From Pelotomaculum sp. PtaB.Bin104 (lineage in GTDB: Bacteria; Bacillota; Desulfotomaculia; Desulfotomaculales; Pelotomaculaceae), in contig MVQL01000244.1 of assembly GCA_002067205.1 (NCBI GenBank), positions 124,001 through 188,000 on the forward strand: 64,000 bases of DNA. The letters are read 5' to 3'. Below the pieces are notes generated by a model. It worked only from the letters and a program-made list of their open reading frames with translations, made no database searches and was not told the origin of the DNA. Made by a program: the position numbers and the translations under genes. How positions within the stretch are numbered: position 1 is the first letter of the stretch; each line of letters begins with the position of its first letter. Shown piece by piece: positions 36,241 through 44,531 of this stretch.

Positions 36241-39017
36241 CCCCTTACGGGCCCGTAGGCCTTCCCGCCACTCGCCCGCACTCGATGGTCAATGAGGCCG
36301 GGATCAAGACCTGGGGCGGCAACCAGACGCGCATCAGGAAGATGAAGCTCGTGGTTTACGACAGCAAAACCCTGCCTGGGCATTTCCTCATACCAGAACT
36401 CCCGGACAAACTGGCTGAGTATTTTTTCCCGGCCAAAAAAGGAACCGGTATGAAACCAGCTTTTGTTCAGCACCGGCGCCTGATGCAGTTCCCGGTCGAC
36501 GATATTGCCGGCTGCCCCTTTTACCCAGTGCTCGAAATGCTCAGTATCGGTCTGCTCCACTAGGCCAAAACCCCTGAATTCCCTTTCGGCATGGTCATAA
36601 TAACCGTGGTGGTACCGGTAAGAGCTGACGAAGCGGCAGCCGGAGATCTTATCCCTGGTCTCAGTTTTTGAAAGGCAGTGGACCGGGAAATGCAGCCTGG
36701 TCACCCAGGGCCTTCCGGCCAGTTTATCTGCAATATAAAACCTGGTGGAGGGGGTATATTCCAGGGAAACCTCCTTGCCCAGGTTGTTTTTATAACCGGC
36801 CATCAGATGCGGTTTCCTGCCGTTCATCAGGTCGATATATTTTAAGGGCGCTTGTGTGTCCTTGGCCAAGGGGCTGGACCAGACAATGCAGGCGAGGCCG
36901 TTGCCCAGCAGGTCAGCGACAATGATATTGGCCTGACTGTGCACTTCCGGAAAAGGATCCATTTCAAAAGGCGTTGCTCCAAAAGCATTGCCGCTCAGGT
37001 TCATCCAGCAGCTAAACCTGCTTTTACCCAGGTAAATAATGTCGGTTGTGCCGGAGCCGTCGATGTCCGCCAGGCGCAGGAAGGAAGGGTTAAAGGCATC
37101 GGGCTGATCAAAAACCGGGGCGTTGTCCATGCCTATTTTGGCCCCGAACCGGCCATAGCCCAGGTTCGGCCAGTAGCACACTTCCCCGTTGCGGATCCGG
37201 ACCAGGTCGGTCAGGCCGTCACCGGACATATCGGCCAGGAATACAGTCTGCTTGGGATCGGCAAAGACGATGTGCGGGCCGGCCTCCTCATCAAAAGGCT
37301 GCATAGTTTTTCGCGCGCCGGCAAAGCCTTCCCTGCCTGCAGACTCGTACCAGGTAAACACATTTTCTTCCGTGATCAAGATATCCGGCTTGCCGTCGCC
37401 GTTAAGGTCCAGCAAGCGTGCACAGGCGTCCTGCAGATCGATATTCGGGAACTGCCTGAAAGTCCGGAAAGGCTGCCATTTCTCGTCATCATTCAATTCA
37501 AAGTAGCCTCTGGGCTGTGTCGCATAGGCGACCAGTTGCCTGCCCCCGTCGGCATCCAGATCCAGCAGCTGCAATTGTCCGCCTAAGCCGGAGAAAGACG
37601 GTTTAGGTGAGACCAGCCCGGCCTCTTCAAATTTTCCATCACCCAGGCTGCGCTTGTAATAAAACCCTTGCGCCTGCTCGGTGAGCAAGCCCGGCAAACC
37701 TTCACCAAAGAGATCGGTGAGCTGGGTTTGCGGCTGGGCCAAGCCTGCCGGCAAATGAGTCAGGTTTTTTTGAGAGATGGTCCTGATCTCACCGTTCCAT
37801 TCATGCTGTTGATAGGCAAACTCAATTGGTGGGAGGCTTTTGCCGGTGTAATTGCCGTCCGCTTTTTTGATATACCCATGGACAGTTATAGATTTCAGGA
37901 AACTAAAGTCTGACTGGATAGCAGTATCATATTGAAAGGCCAGTGCTTTGACCAGGGCCGAGCCGCCGGGCAGTTCACTGAAATAGTGAAAAAGCAACAC
38001 CCGCCGGCATAGGCGTGTAGTGCGGATTTCAAAGCCGGCCTTGTAATCGGAAAAAGCATCCTCCCGGTATTCCCAGTCTTTTGATTTGCTGTGAGGCACA
38101 TCTTTCTCATACTCACCATAGTCAAACACCGTTTGGAACATAAAGCCGGACTCACCGGGATAAGGGTCGTTGAATTGCCGGTAGGGTGTTTTATTGCCGT
38201 ATAGAACCTTCTCCAAATAAAGATTGGTGTAGGTAATGGCCCCGCCTGCCATTTTGTTCCGGTTATGCAACAGCGTCTTGTCAAGACCTTGTGCGTTTTC
38301 TCTTTTATAAACATAGCGGACGCAATTACCCCGGTCATCAAAGCTAAATTCGGGCAGCCAGGAAAAAACGCGCCCGGGATCTTTCGGATCGTAAATTCTT
38401 GACGCATCGCTCCAGCCGAAAAGCGTAGTTAAGTTCTCCTTGTTGATTACCCGCCACTTAATTTCTGCTGCTGTCTTGCTTGACCACCGCTCAATCCGGG
38501 CAAATAAGCCCTCAATTCTCGGCTTGTAAAAACGGATGGTGAAATTGCCGTCTGTCGAGTCATTTTCTTTAATGCTGTAGTTTCCACCCGCATCAATGAT
38601 GAAACGGCCGTCTTGGTCCCTCGCAAATTCCGGAACCAAGTCTTCAGCCTCAGAAAAAAGGAAGGTATCCCCGTCAACATCATCCAAATACTGAGGCAGC
38701 CCGTTGTCTGTTTTGCGCTTGATTGACGGCAGGTTCAACGCCCACCCCAGCCCGAACACACCATTTCCGGCGCCGGAATTGTAAGCCAATCCCAGAGCCG
38801 GTGAAGCGCCCCGGGCAGGTGAAAAAGGCAGGGGGATGGAAAAGGCTGCTGTGCCGTTGACCGCGTTTACAGAAAACTTTTCATCGATCCCTTTAATTGC
38901 CCCCCCGCCTTTAGGCAAGGTGATAGACGGCACATCAATGGTATTGGATTTGGTTTTGCCGCGTTCTGTATTTAGAAATTGTGAGGTTGAATTTTGGTCG
39001 TATGCTTCCCTGCTCAT
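36237..39017 (-). CDS. TcB N-terminal (SpvB / beta-propeller) toxin protein
   Basis: 926 residues from ATG 39017 (GAGGG five bases upstream; an in-frame start at 39110 is less likely). The SpvB domain follows (about 25-330: SITLPKGGGAIKGIDEKFSVNAVNGTAAFSIPLP, LGLAYNSGAGNGVFGLGW). A propeller region (about 450-720) has DxDG-type repeats (LLDLNGDGKPDIL, LADMSGDGLTDLVRI, LADIDGSGTTDIIYL), then the TcB middle domain. With the next gene it would form a TcB-TcC shell of about 2,370 residues holding the toxin. The true frame continues into it (GEWREGLRARKGM): a shift between about 36262 and 36290 gives the present stop. It is the first gene of the locus. Confidence 0.88.
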   Translation of the reverse strand: MSREAYDQNSTSQFLNTERGKTKSNTIDVPSITLPKGGGAIKGIDEKFSVNAVNGTAAFSIPLPFSPARGASPALGLAYNSGAGNGVFGLGWALNLPSIKRKTDNGLPQYLDDVDGDTFLFSEAEDLVPEFARDQDGRFIIDAGGNYSIKENDSTDGNFTIRFYKPRIEGLFARIERWSSKTAAEIKWRVINKENLTTLFGWSDASRIYDPKDPGRVFSWLPEFSFDDRGNCVRYVYKRENAQGLDKTLLHNRNKMAGGAITYTNLYLEKVLYGNKTPYRQFNDPYPGESGFMFQTVFDYGEYEKDVPHSKSKDWEYREDAFSDYKAGFEIRTTRLCRRVLLFHYFSELPGGSALVKALAFQYDTAIQSDFSFLKSITVHGYIKKADGNYTGKSLPPIEFAYQQHEWNGEIRTISQKNLTHLPAGLAQPQTQLTDLFGEGLPGLLTEQAQGFYYKRSLGDGKFEEAGLVSPKPSFSGLGGQLQLLDLDADGGRQLVAYATQPRGYFELNDDEKWQPFRTFRQFPNIDLQDACARLLDLNGDGKPDILITEENVFTWYESAGREGFAGARKTMQPFDEEAGPHIVFADPKQTVFLADMSGDGLTDLVRIRNGEVCYWPNLGYGRFGAKIGMDNAPVFDQPDAFNPSFLRLADIDGSGTTDIIYLGKSRFSCWMNLSGNAFGATPFEMDPFPEVHSQANIIVADLLGNGLACIVWSSPLAKDTQAPLKYIDLMNGRKPHLMAGYKNNLGKEVSLEYTPSTRFYIADKLAGRPWVTRLHFPVHCLSKTETRDKISGCRFVSSYRYHHGYYDHAEREFRGFGLVEQTDTEHFEHWVKGAAGNIVDRELHQAPVLNKSWFHTGSFFGREKILSQFVREFWYEEMPRQGFAVVNHELHLPDARLVAAPGLDPGLIDHRVRASGGKAYGPVRG

Positions 39018-39220
39018 TACAGCCCTCTTTTCAAAACAATGCTTTAACAATGACACCCATGGAATATTGTTCCTATAATATAAATACGACAAAAACTTTT
39101 CATTTCCCACGTCTTAGTTGTTACTTGCTAAAATATTTAGTTGATTCTGAAAATAATTCCCCTTTACCATTGGTGAAACTGATTTTTCTAATCCTCCTGC
39201 GACTTTGGCCATGCATTGGC
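39018..39220. other. Upstream region of the toxin locus
   Basis: About 200 bases that must carry the tcB promoter on the minus strand. I see only AT-rich DNA and no confident -35/-10 pair. The plus-strand side grades into transposase remnant sequence. Confidence 0.35.
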
Positions 39221-39510
39221 AGGCTTAAAAGAAAAGCACAGCCGGTGAACAGTACCTTAAGCGTTGGTTCTACTGGGCTACTCATTCTAAGTTGGTACCG
39301 ATAGTCAATGTAGCATACACCATAAAAGACCACTGGGAAGGCATTCTTAACTGGTTTAATTCTCGCTTAACCAACGGTGTGCTAGAAGGGATTAACAGCT
39401 TAATTCAGGCTGCAAAAGCCAGAGCAAGGGGATATCGTAATAACAAGACCTTAATAACAATGTCCTACATAATTTCCAGCAAGCTTAAGTTTGATTTACC
39501 TAGTTTATAA
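39221..39510 (+). mobile_element. ISL3-family transposase 3' remnant
   Basis: The plus frame KKSTAGEQYLKRWFYWATHSK, VPIVNVAYTIKDHWEGILNWF, then LTNGVLEGINSLIQAAKARARGYRN and a C-terminal ISSKLKFDLPSL is the end of a DDE transposase of the ISL3 type. The upstream part is broken by a stop (about 39218) and the catalytic domain is missing. It sits at the right edge of the toxin locus, next to the 3' ICMT fragment. Confidence 0.85.
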
Positions 39511-39539
39511 CTTTATTGTAGATATTTTTTGGTATTACC

Positions 39540-39883
39540 TACACGATCTAGCGAAGAGCCTCTTTTTCTTTCTATTCCGGTCGGTGGCTGACAACACATT
39601 TGCTTCAACGATGGTCAGGATACAGAATGAACGAAAACATCATGTAATTTCTACAGGTGTTTATAGCTTTGTGAGACGTCCCATGTATCTTGGCAATTCA
39701 TTCATGCTTGTGGGGGCGCCTCTACTGTTGGGTTCATTATATGGGTTAATAATAGGCTTAGTTTCAATTTTTCTTATGTCTGTAAGAATAATCGGTGAAG
39801 AAAAAATGTTGCTCAATGAATTGGAAGGTTACGAAGAATATAAGAAGAAGGTAAAGTACAGACTTATACCATTTATTTGGTAA
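39540..39883 (+). pseudogene. 3' remnant of an isoprenylcysteine-methyltransferase-like gene
   Basis: Encodes the C-terminal catalytic half of the ICMT-like family: SVADNTFASTMVRIQNERKH, VISTGVYSFVRRPMYLGN, a membrane segment, then EEKMLLNELEGYEEYKKKVKYRLIPFIW-stop. The SAM/substrate motif STGxYxxVRxPMYxG is intact, but there is no start; the N-terminal membrane part lies about 13 kb away at 25911-26213 on the same strand. The intact homologue at 40097-40777 is on the opposite strand and only distantly similar. Confidence 0.78.
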
Positions 39884-40096
39884 TTTTGCTCATCGCTAAC
39901 ATAAAAAGTAGACCACCAAAGATATGCCAGTTAGCTAGCCACTTGGTTGAGGGGTATCCCCCGCCCCTCAATGAAATGATTCCGGGACGCCTAATAATAG
40001 CTGATGAACGGCCGCCGGCCGACCGTGCTACGTTAAGAGACCCGCAACGGTTACAATGGTCAATCCTATCCGATCTGATCTTCGAACAACCAACTT
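39884..40096. other. Intergenic with one hairpin
   Basis: TTGAGGGG (39947-39954) pairs with CCCCTCAA (39964-39971) over a 9-base loop. No T-run. Nothing else recognised between the ICMT remnant and the convergent ICMT gene. Confidence 0.35.
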
Positions 40097-40777
40097 TTAC
40101 CAAACTGACGGAATCAAGCTGTAACGTGTTTTAATTGAATAATCCGTGTACCCCGGTAGGTCTCGTAATAGCACTTCTTCTTCTTTTCTTATCCTGAATA
40201 TTATCGTTGGTATGAAAAGGAAAGAGAATATTAATGCCCAATAAGAACCAAGGGCTAGAGGAATGAACAACTGCATTATTAACAACCCCGTATACATTGG
40301 ATCACGAACAATAGCGTAGGGGCCTGTTGTAATAACCTGTTGCTCTTTCTCTACCTGTATGATAGTCGAAGCATAACTATTTTCCTTAAAAACTAAGAAA
40401 ATGAATACATATCCTAAAAAGACCAAAACATTGGCAGCAATTATAATCCAAACCGGCACTGCCGACCAGTGATAACGGTAATCAAAGCCGGGAATTAAGT
40501 AGGCGAACAGAGATAAGAATGATAAGATGCGTATGATACCTGGTTGTTGCTCTTTTTCCCTGACTTTCATTCGTCTTGACAAAAGCCCTGGATCCTTTTT
40601 TAAAAAATAAGTTGTAATAAAAAGTGTCAGTGCAGAAATTATCGACCACCAAATCCATGCTTGCCAAAACTTTAAGGAGCCTGCGGGAAGAAATAACACA
40701 AGACCTATCACAATCATAATTATTACAGGTACTAGATAAGCTTTAAGCGCGGATAAATTATTAGTATTGTCTTCCAT
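40097..40777 (-). CDS. Isoprenylcysteine carboxyl methyltransferase family membrane protein
   Basis: 226 residues with about five membrane segments. The catalytic C-terminal part has the family motif VITTGPYAIVRDPMYTG, then RIRKEEEVLLRDLPGYTDYSIKTRYSLIPSVW, which binds SAM and the substrate at the membrane face. Bacterial members methylate unknown substrates. The start is ATG 40777, with AGGAGG eight bases upstream. It lies 72 bases after the MerR gene on the same strand, so control by that regulator is likely. Confidence 0.87.
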   Translation of the reverse strand: MEDNTNNLSALKAYLVPVIIMIVIGLVLFLPAGSLKFWQAWIWWSIISALTLFITTYFLKKDPGLLSRRMKVREKEQQPGIIRILSFLSLFAYLIPGFDYRYHWSAVPVWIIIAANVLVFLGYVFIFLVFKENSYASTIIQVEKEQQVITTGPYAIVRDPMYTGLLIMQLFIPLALGSYWALIFSFLFIPTIIFRIRKEEEVLLRDLPGYTDYSIKTRYSLIPSVW

Positions 40778-40849
40778 AAGTATTACCTCCTGACCTCGAT
40801 CTTCTTTAAGGAATGGATCTTTCATCTTATTAAGAATATCCACTATTAA

Positions 40850-41671
40850 TTAGTCTTCAGATGAGAGAAATTTTTCAAAAAGTTGTTGGTACTTTAATTG
40901 GGCTGGTGAAAGCACATCGGCGACCATCTCCTGATATAAGCTTTCTAGAGGTTTTTTCATTCCTGGATGATTGCATATTAGCTCTTTTACCGGAGGCATG
41001 CTGTTGATGAGAGCGACAGATTCGCGTGCAAAAACTTCAATCTGGGGATCGTCTTCGCTAAGGTGGGAAAGCTTGGCCCAACGCGCTCCTGAATCCAAAG
41101 CCAGTTGATATTGTTCGGGATGCGTTTTAAAATACTCGGCCAGGGCGCGAAAGCTCTCCCGATAATCTTTACCCCACTGTAAATCATCCAGGATGCCATA
41201 CAATTTGCGGTGCTGATCATATATTTCAGGGCAGGTACGAGCGTATTTTTCAATTTGATCCGCCCCCAGTATCTCAGTAATCATTTGAAAAGAAGGAGAA
41301 TCTAAACTGTCTTCATCCAAAAGAAGCGCATTTTCACTCAGAAGGGTATCAATTTTCGCCACTCGTTCTTCCAGGGTTTTCTTTTGATTTAGCAATTCAA
41401 GACGCAGGGATTGTAAGACTTCTCGCCATGTTTTGGGATTCTGTAAATCTCCCATTAGTTCTTTAATGTGCTTGAGACCTAACCCCAGGGATTTTAAGTG
41501 TTTGATTAAACGCATGCAGTTCAACTCAGCCGGCCCATATAAACGGTATCCCCCAGCAGAGCGCTCCGGTACAGGCAGCAAACCGATTTTGTGGTAATAA
41601 TTTATGGTTTTTAATGTGCTTCCGGTCAGTTTAACGAAATCGCCGATCCTTATGCGGTTTTCCACTGCCAT
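40850..41671 (-). CDS. MerR-family transcriptional regulator
   Basis: 273 residues. The N-terminal MerR winged helix is clear (IRIGDFVKLTGSTLKTINYYHKIGLLPVPERSAGGYRLYGPAEL), followed by the dimerisation coiled coil (about 75-115). The C-terminal 150 residues are an effector domain with helical, TipAS-like composition (QHRKLYGILDDLQWGKDYRESFRALAEYF) but no visible metal-binding cysteines, so it probably senses an organic ligand. It is transcribed with the ICMT gene and may autoregulate. Confidence 0.88.
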   Translation of the reverse strand: MAVENRIRIGDFVKLTGSTLKTINYYHKIGLLPVPERSAGGYRLYGPAELNCMRLIKHLKSLGLGLKHIKELMGDLQNPKTWREVLQSLRLELLNQKKTLEERVAKIDTLLSENALLLDEDSLDSPSFQMITEILGADQIEKYARTCPEIYDQHRKLYGILDDLQWGKDYRESFRALAEYFKTHPEQYQLALDSGARWAKLSHLSEDDPQIEVFARESVALINSMPPVKELICNHPGMKKPLESLYQEMVADVLSPAQLKYQQLFEKFLSSED

Positions 41672-41723
41672 CCCACCTTTAAGGTCAGTATAAACCAGGC
41701 CCTAAGGGTCTGGTCAATATATT

Positions 41724-41870
41724 TTAGATAACATCATCAGTCAGCGTTTCCAAATACCCGGTCATCCCGGTAGTAAAGACAATCTCTCCGACAACCTCCC
41801 CGGCGGCCCCAAAAGGTATTCCTCTAAAAACCCACCCGTTTTCAAGGACAATATAGATACTTTTTTGCAC
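41724..41870 (-). pseudogene. carA 5' remnant (carbamoyl-phosphate synthase small subunit)
   Basis: A 48-codon frame [44 protein letters not shown] is the first part of CarA and then ends abruptly. DNA similarity to the carA portion at 24440-24512 is obvious (for example TCTATATTGTCC in both). Full CarA would be about 360 residues. Confidence 0.8.
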
Positions 41871-42277
41871 TCCGATCCCTCCGTAAGTATTATCTATGGC
41901 AAAGATAAGGAGAACATTGACTAAATTATTATAATCCGAAATTCTGTCTTTAACATTATGGAAATTCTACGCTTTTTTTCTGCCCCAAATACGACAGCCG
42001 GCTAAACTATCTCACCTGTTTTGTATATTTGGAATATCTTATATGAAAACCCATGGTTGGTGTAGCCGCGGTAGTGATCAACAACCGGAGGCAAATCTTG
42101 CTGGGACAGCTACCAGGGTTTTGGTGCATTCCCTGTGGGCTATATATAGAGTACGACAAAGACGTTCGCGAACCTATGTCATTAATTATAGTCGAAACAA
42201 GGCAGCCACCCCTTAACAGGTGACTGCCAGTAATTTAATTAATTAGCCAGAAATTATCCAAGGGAAGGTTGAGCCTG
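41871..42277. other. Region before the uridine-kinase-like gene
   Basis: No intact gene. It holds the NUDIX remnant at 42053-42223 and a hairpin at about 42201-42230 (GGCAG/CTGCC plus CACC/GGTG, one mismatch). The remainder is AT-rich and should contain the promoter of the kinase gene. Confidence 0.4.
42053..42223 (+). pseudogene. NUDIX hydrolase 5' remnant
   Basis: 56 codons: VGVAAVVINNRRQILLGQ, then WCIPCGLYIEYDKDVRE, which is the start of a NUDIX domain up to the beginning of the Nudix box, followed by unrelated codons and a TGA. A few residues are missing between LLGQ and WCIPCG. The catalytic REXXEE part is absent, so it cannot be functional. Confidence 0.65.
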
Positions 42278-43666
42278 ATGGCTAAAGAAACTCATTTACG
42301 CTTGAATCGTCAAACTGTGCTGCTAGGGTTGATTAAAGTTACCCAGGAACTATTTCCTGGAGAGGATTTAACCCTTGATTATTCCATCCATGAGGGAGTT
42401 TTTTGTAAGCTTGCCAACTCTATGCTCTCCGTGAGAGAAGTAAGACAAATATGCATCAATCTGAGGGAATGGTCGGATTGTGACAGCTTAATCCAACTAG
42501 TTGGCCGGGAAGGCGGGTATTACCATTACAAATTAGGCAACACTCTAATCAAAGCACTGTACCCGGCGAATACCCGTTCTTCAAAAATTGATAACTTTAG
42601 ATTAATCCCCTTTTCCCCCGGCTTTATTATCGACTTCACCGAAATTCAAAAAGAAGGAGTAAAGCCTTTTACTCTCCCCCAAAAGTTGGCGGAGACTTAT
42701 GCCAAAACTAAAAATTGGCTGAAAAACCTCGGTTTGGGGACTGTCGCCGACGTAAATAATTATATTGCCTCGGGGAAAAGCCTGGAACTGCTTAGAATAG
42801 CGGAGGCCCTGCAGGAAAAGGAAATTTCCGATATTGCCGATATGATTATTCAACAGCGCCGCGCTGTGAAGATGATTCTGATTTCCGGCCCTTCTTCATC
42901 TGGAAAAACAACTTTTACCCGCAGGCTCTCCACTCAGTTGCGGGTGAACGGGCTAAAGCCGGTTCAGCTTTCGCTTGACGACTATTATTTAAACCGGAAG
43001 CAGATCCCCTGCGATAAAGATGGCAATTATGACTTTGATTCCCTACATGCTCTTGATCTAAAATTATTACAGCAGCAGATTAAAGATCTGCTCAAAGGGA
43101 AGATCGTTGAAACTCCAATTTTTGATTTTTTATCCGGTAGCCGTACCCCAAAGACCCGTACTATGTGTTTAGGACCAAACGAAATTCTCCTGCTCGAAGG
43201 CATTCATGCCTTAGATCCATGCCTGCTGCCGAACATGAGAAGAAACCAATTTTTTAAAATTTACATTAGCGCACTGTTCGGGCTCAATGTCGACTTGGTG
43301 AACAGGGTTCCTACCACAGAAGCCAGAATGATTCGCCGGACCGTCAGGGATGACCTGTTTAGAGGATTTACTCCCGATATGACCTTCGACCAGTGGGACA
43401 GTGTGCGCAAAAGTGAAAGTAAGAGCGTTTTTAAAAATCAGGAGGAGTGCGATGTGATGTTTAATTCGAGCCTGCTCTATGAACTAAACGCACTGCGCCC
43501 CTTCGCTGAGGCTTCTTTGGATAAAGTCCCTGATGACAGTCCTAACTGTGATATAAAAGAGAGGCTATTGAACCTCCTGTCATTTTTTGAACCGATGGAT
43601 GTTTCTAAAGTTCCTTTCAACTCTATTCTAAGGGAATTTATCGGCGGCAGTATTTATGCCGAATAG
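42278..43666 (+). CDS. Uridine kinase-like nucleoside kinase with N-terminal extension
   Basis: 462 residues. The C-terminal half is a P-loop uridine kinase/phosphoribulokinase domain: Walker A ISGPSSSGKTTFTRRLS (about 210), LSLDDYYLNRKQIP, DFDSLHALDL, ILLLEGIHAL and RMIRRTVRDDLFRG. The N-terminal 200 residues (PGEDLTLDYSIHEGVFCKL, YHYKLGNTLIKALYP) correspond to the TGS/threonyl-tRNA-synthetase-like extension of this clostridial family. The substrate is not settled for the family. Start ATG 42278 (GGAAGG upstream). Confidence 0.88.
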   Translation: MAKETHLRLNRQTVLLGLIKVTQELFPGEDLTLDYSIHEGVFCKLANSMLSVREVRQICINLREWSDCDSLIQLVGREGGYYHYKLGNTLIKALYPANTRSSKIDNFRLIPFSPGFIIDFTEIQKEGVKPFTLPQKLAETYAKTKNWLKNLGLGTVADVNNYIASGKSLELLRIAEALQEKEISDIADMIIQQRRAVKMILISGPSSSGKTTFTRRLSTQLRVNGLKPVQLSLDDYYLNRKQIPCDKDGNYDFDSLHALDLKLLQQQIKDLLKGKIVETPIFDFLSGSRTPKTRTMCLGPNEILLLEGIHALDPCLLPNMRRNQFFKIYISALFGLNVDLVNRVPTTEARMIRRTVRDDLFRGFTPDMTFDQWDSVRKSESKSVFKNQEECDVMFNSSLLYELNALRPFAEASLDKVPDDSPNCDIKERLLNLLSFFEPMDVSKVPFNSILREFIGGSIYAE

Positions 43667-43703
43667 GGACATCTTAACCTTTTTTACCGCCCCAAATGCG
43701 GCG

Positions 43704-43928
43704 GCCGGGTTGTATTTAAATGCTTTGCATATTTATTTATCAATCCCGGCTATTCGATTTCTAAAAAAGGAAAAGGTAGCCTTTACAGGCCACCTGTACA
43801 ATTACGAGGAACATGGTGGAACAGTAGCTTCAGCACGTGAACTGGGTGTTGCTGAACACAGCGTCATTAAGACCCTTGTTATGGAAGATGAAAACAAGAA
43901 ACCCCTGATTGCCGATTTATATGGATGA
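43704..43928 (+). pseudogene. Truncated YbaK/EbsC-type deacylase
   Basis: Codons from about 43704 give SIPAIRFLKKEKVAFTGHLYNYEEHGGTVASARELGVAEHSVIKTLVMEDENKKPLI, the first 60 residues of a YbaK Cys-tRNA(Pro) deacylase, then ADLYG-stop. The rest of the domain (normally about 155 residues) is missing. It follows the kinase gene closely on the same strand. Confidence 0.75.
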
Positions 43929-44531
43929 AACCATCCTTGACCTGCCTAAAATCTCATTAACGGTGGGAAACGGGGGTTTCTTATGATCCTTGAGCCAAAG
44001 GAATTGGTGCGGGTTTTAAACCCTGCATACAGGCCATTGGCTCATAACAAACCATTGGCCTGTAACTGTATTAGAAGTTGATTTTTTCAAAATTCCCCTG
44101 CATATCAGCAAACTCCGCCTCGCCGTCTTTCAGATAAAAATTGGCAAAAATCAGGCCACTTTCAACATTATAGGTCTATTTTAACATCGGTCTTGTTTCA
44201 AAGGCTTTTGCCATTGTTTCCTCGCTATCATCAAATACTGCGGTACCTTTGATTCTAATCCACTGCCTTTTTTGTTACCCTCCTCCTATTAAAGTGAGGA
44301 TTTATTTGGTTTTTTTTATCATTCTTATGACTCATCTTTGATAAATCAGTCCTTGATTAAAACGAACGCTCAAAACCCCGTCGATTTTGCCCTGGAAAGT
44401 TCCGGAAGATTCATTGGTGTTCGCTTATTGTGGGGGGAAAGTATTTACCTGCCAGAGCTTTTAATGACTCGGGCCATAGTAGCAACCCCGCTGGTTCCGT
44501 CATAACCTGTTATAGAAAGCGGGGTGTTGGT
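43929..44531. other. Gene-poor stretch with hairpins and a flavoprotein remnant
   Basis: About 600 bases. It contains a palindromic GGGTTTTAAACCC (about 44018-44030), an ACAGGCCA/TGGCCTGT inverted repeat (about 44031-44063) in terminator position after the YbaK remnant, and the minus-strand remnant at 44071-44262. The last 200 bases have no recognisable gene. Confidence 0.4.
44071..44262 (-). pseudogene. Pyridoxamine 5'-phosphate oxidase-like remnant
   Basis: The minus frame reads WIRIKGTAVFDDSEETMAKAFETRPMLK-stop-TYNVESGLIFANFYLKDGEAEFADMQGNF, the C-terminal half of the FMN-binding pyridoxamine-phosphate-oxidase-like family. It lacks the N-terminus and has an in-frame TAG. GGAGGAGGG lies just upstream but has no start in frame. 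Confidence 0.65.

Noticed and set aside
39877..40134. Plus-strand 85-codon frame between the ICMT remnant and the ICMT gene
   Set aside because: It overlaps the end of both genes, contains a hairpin and has no protein family character.
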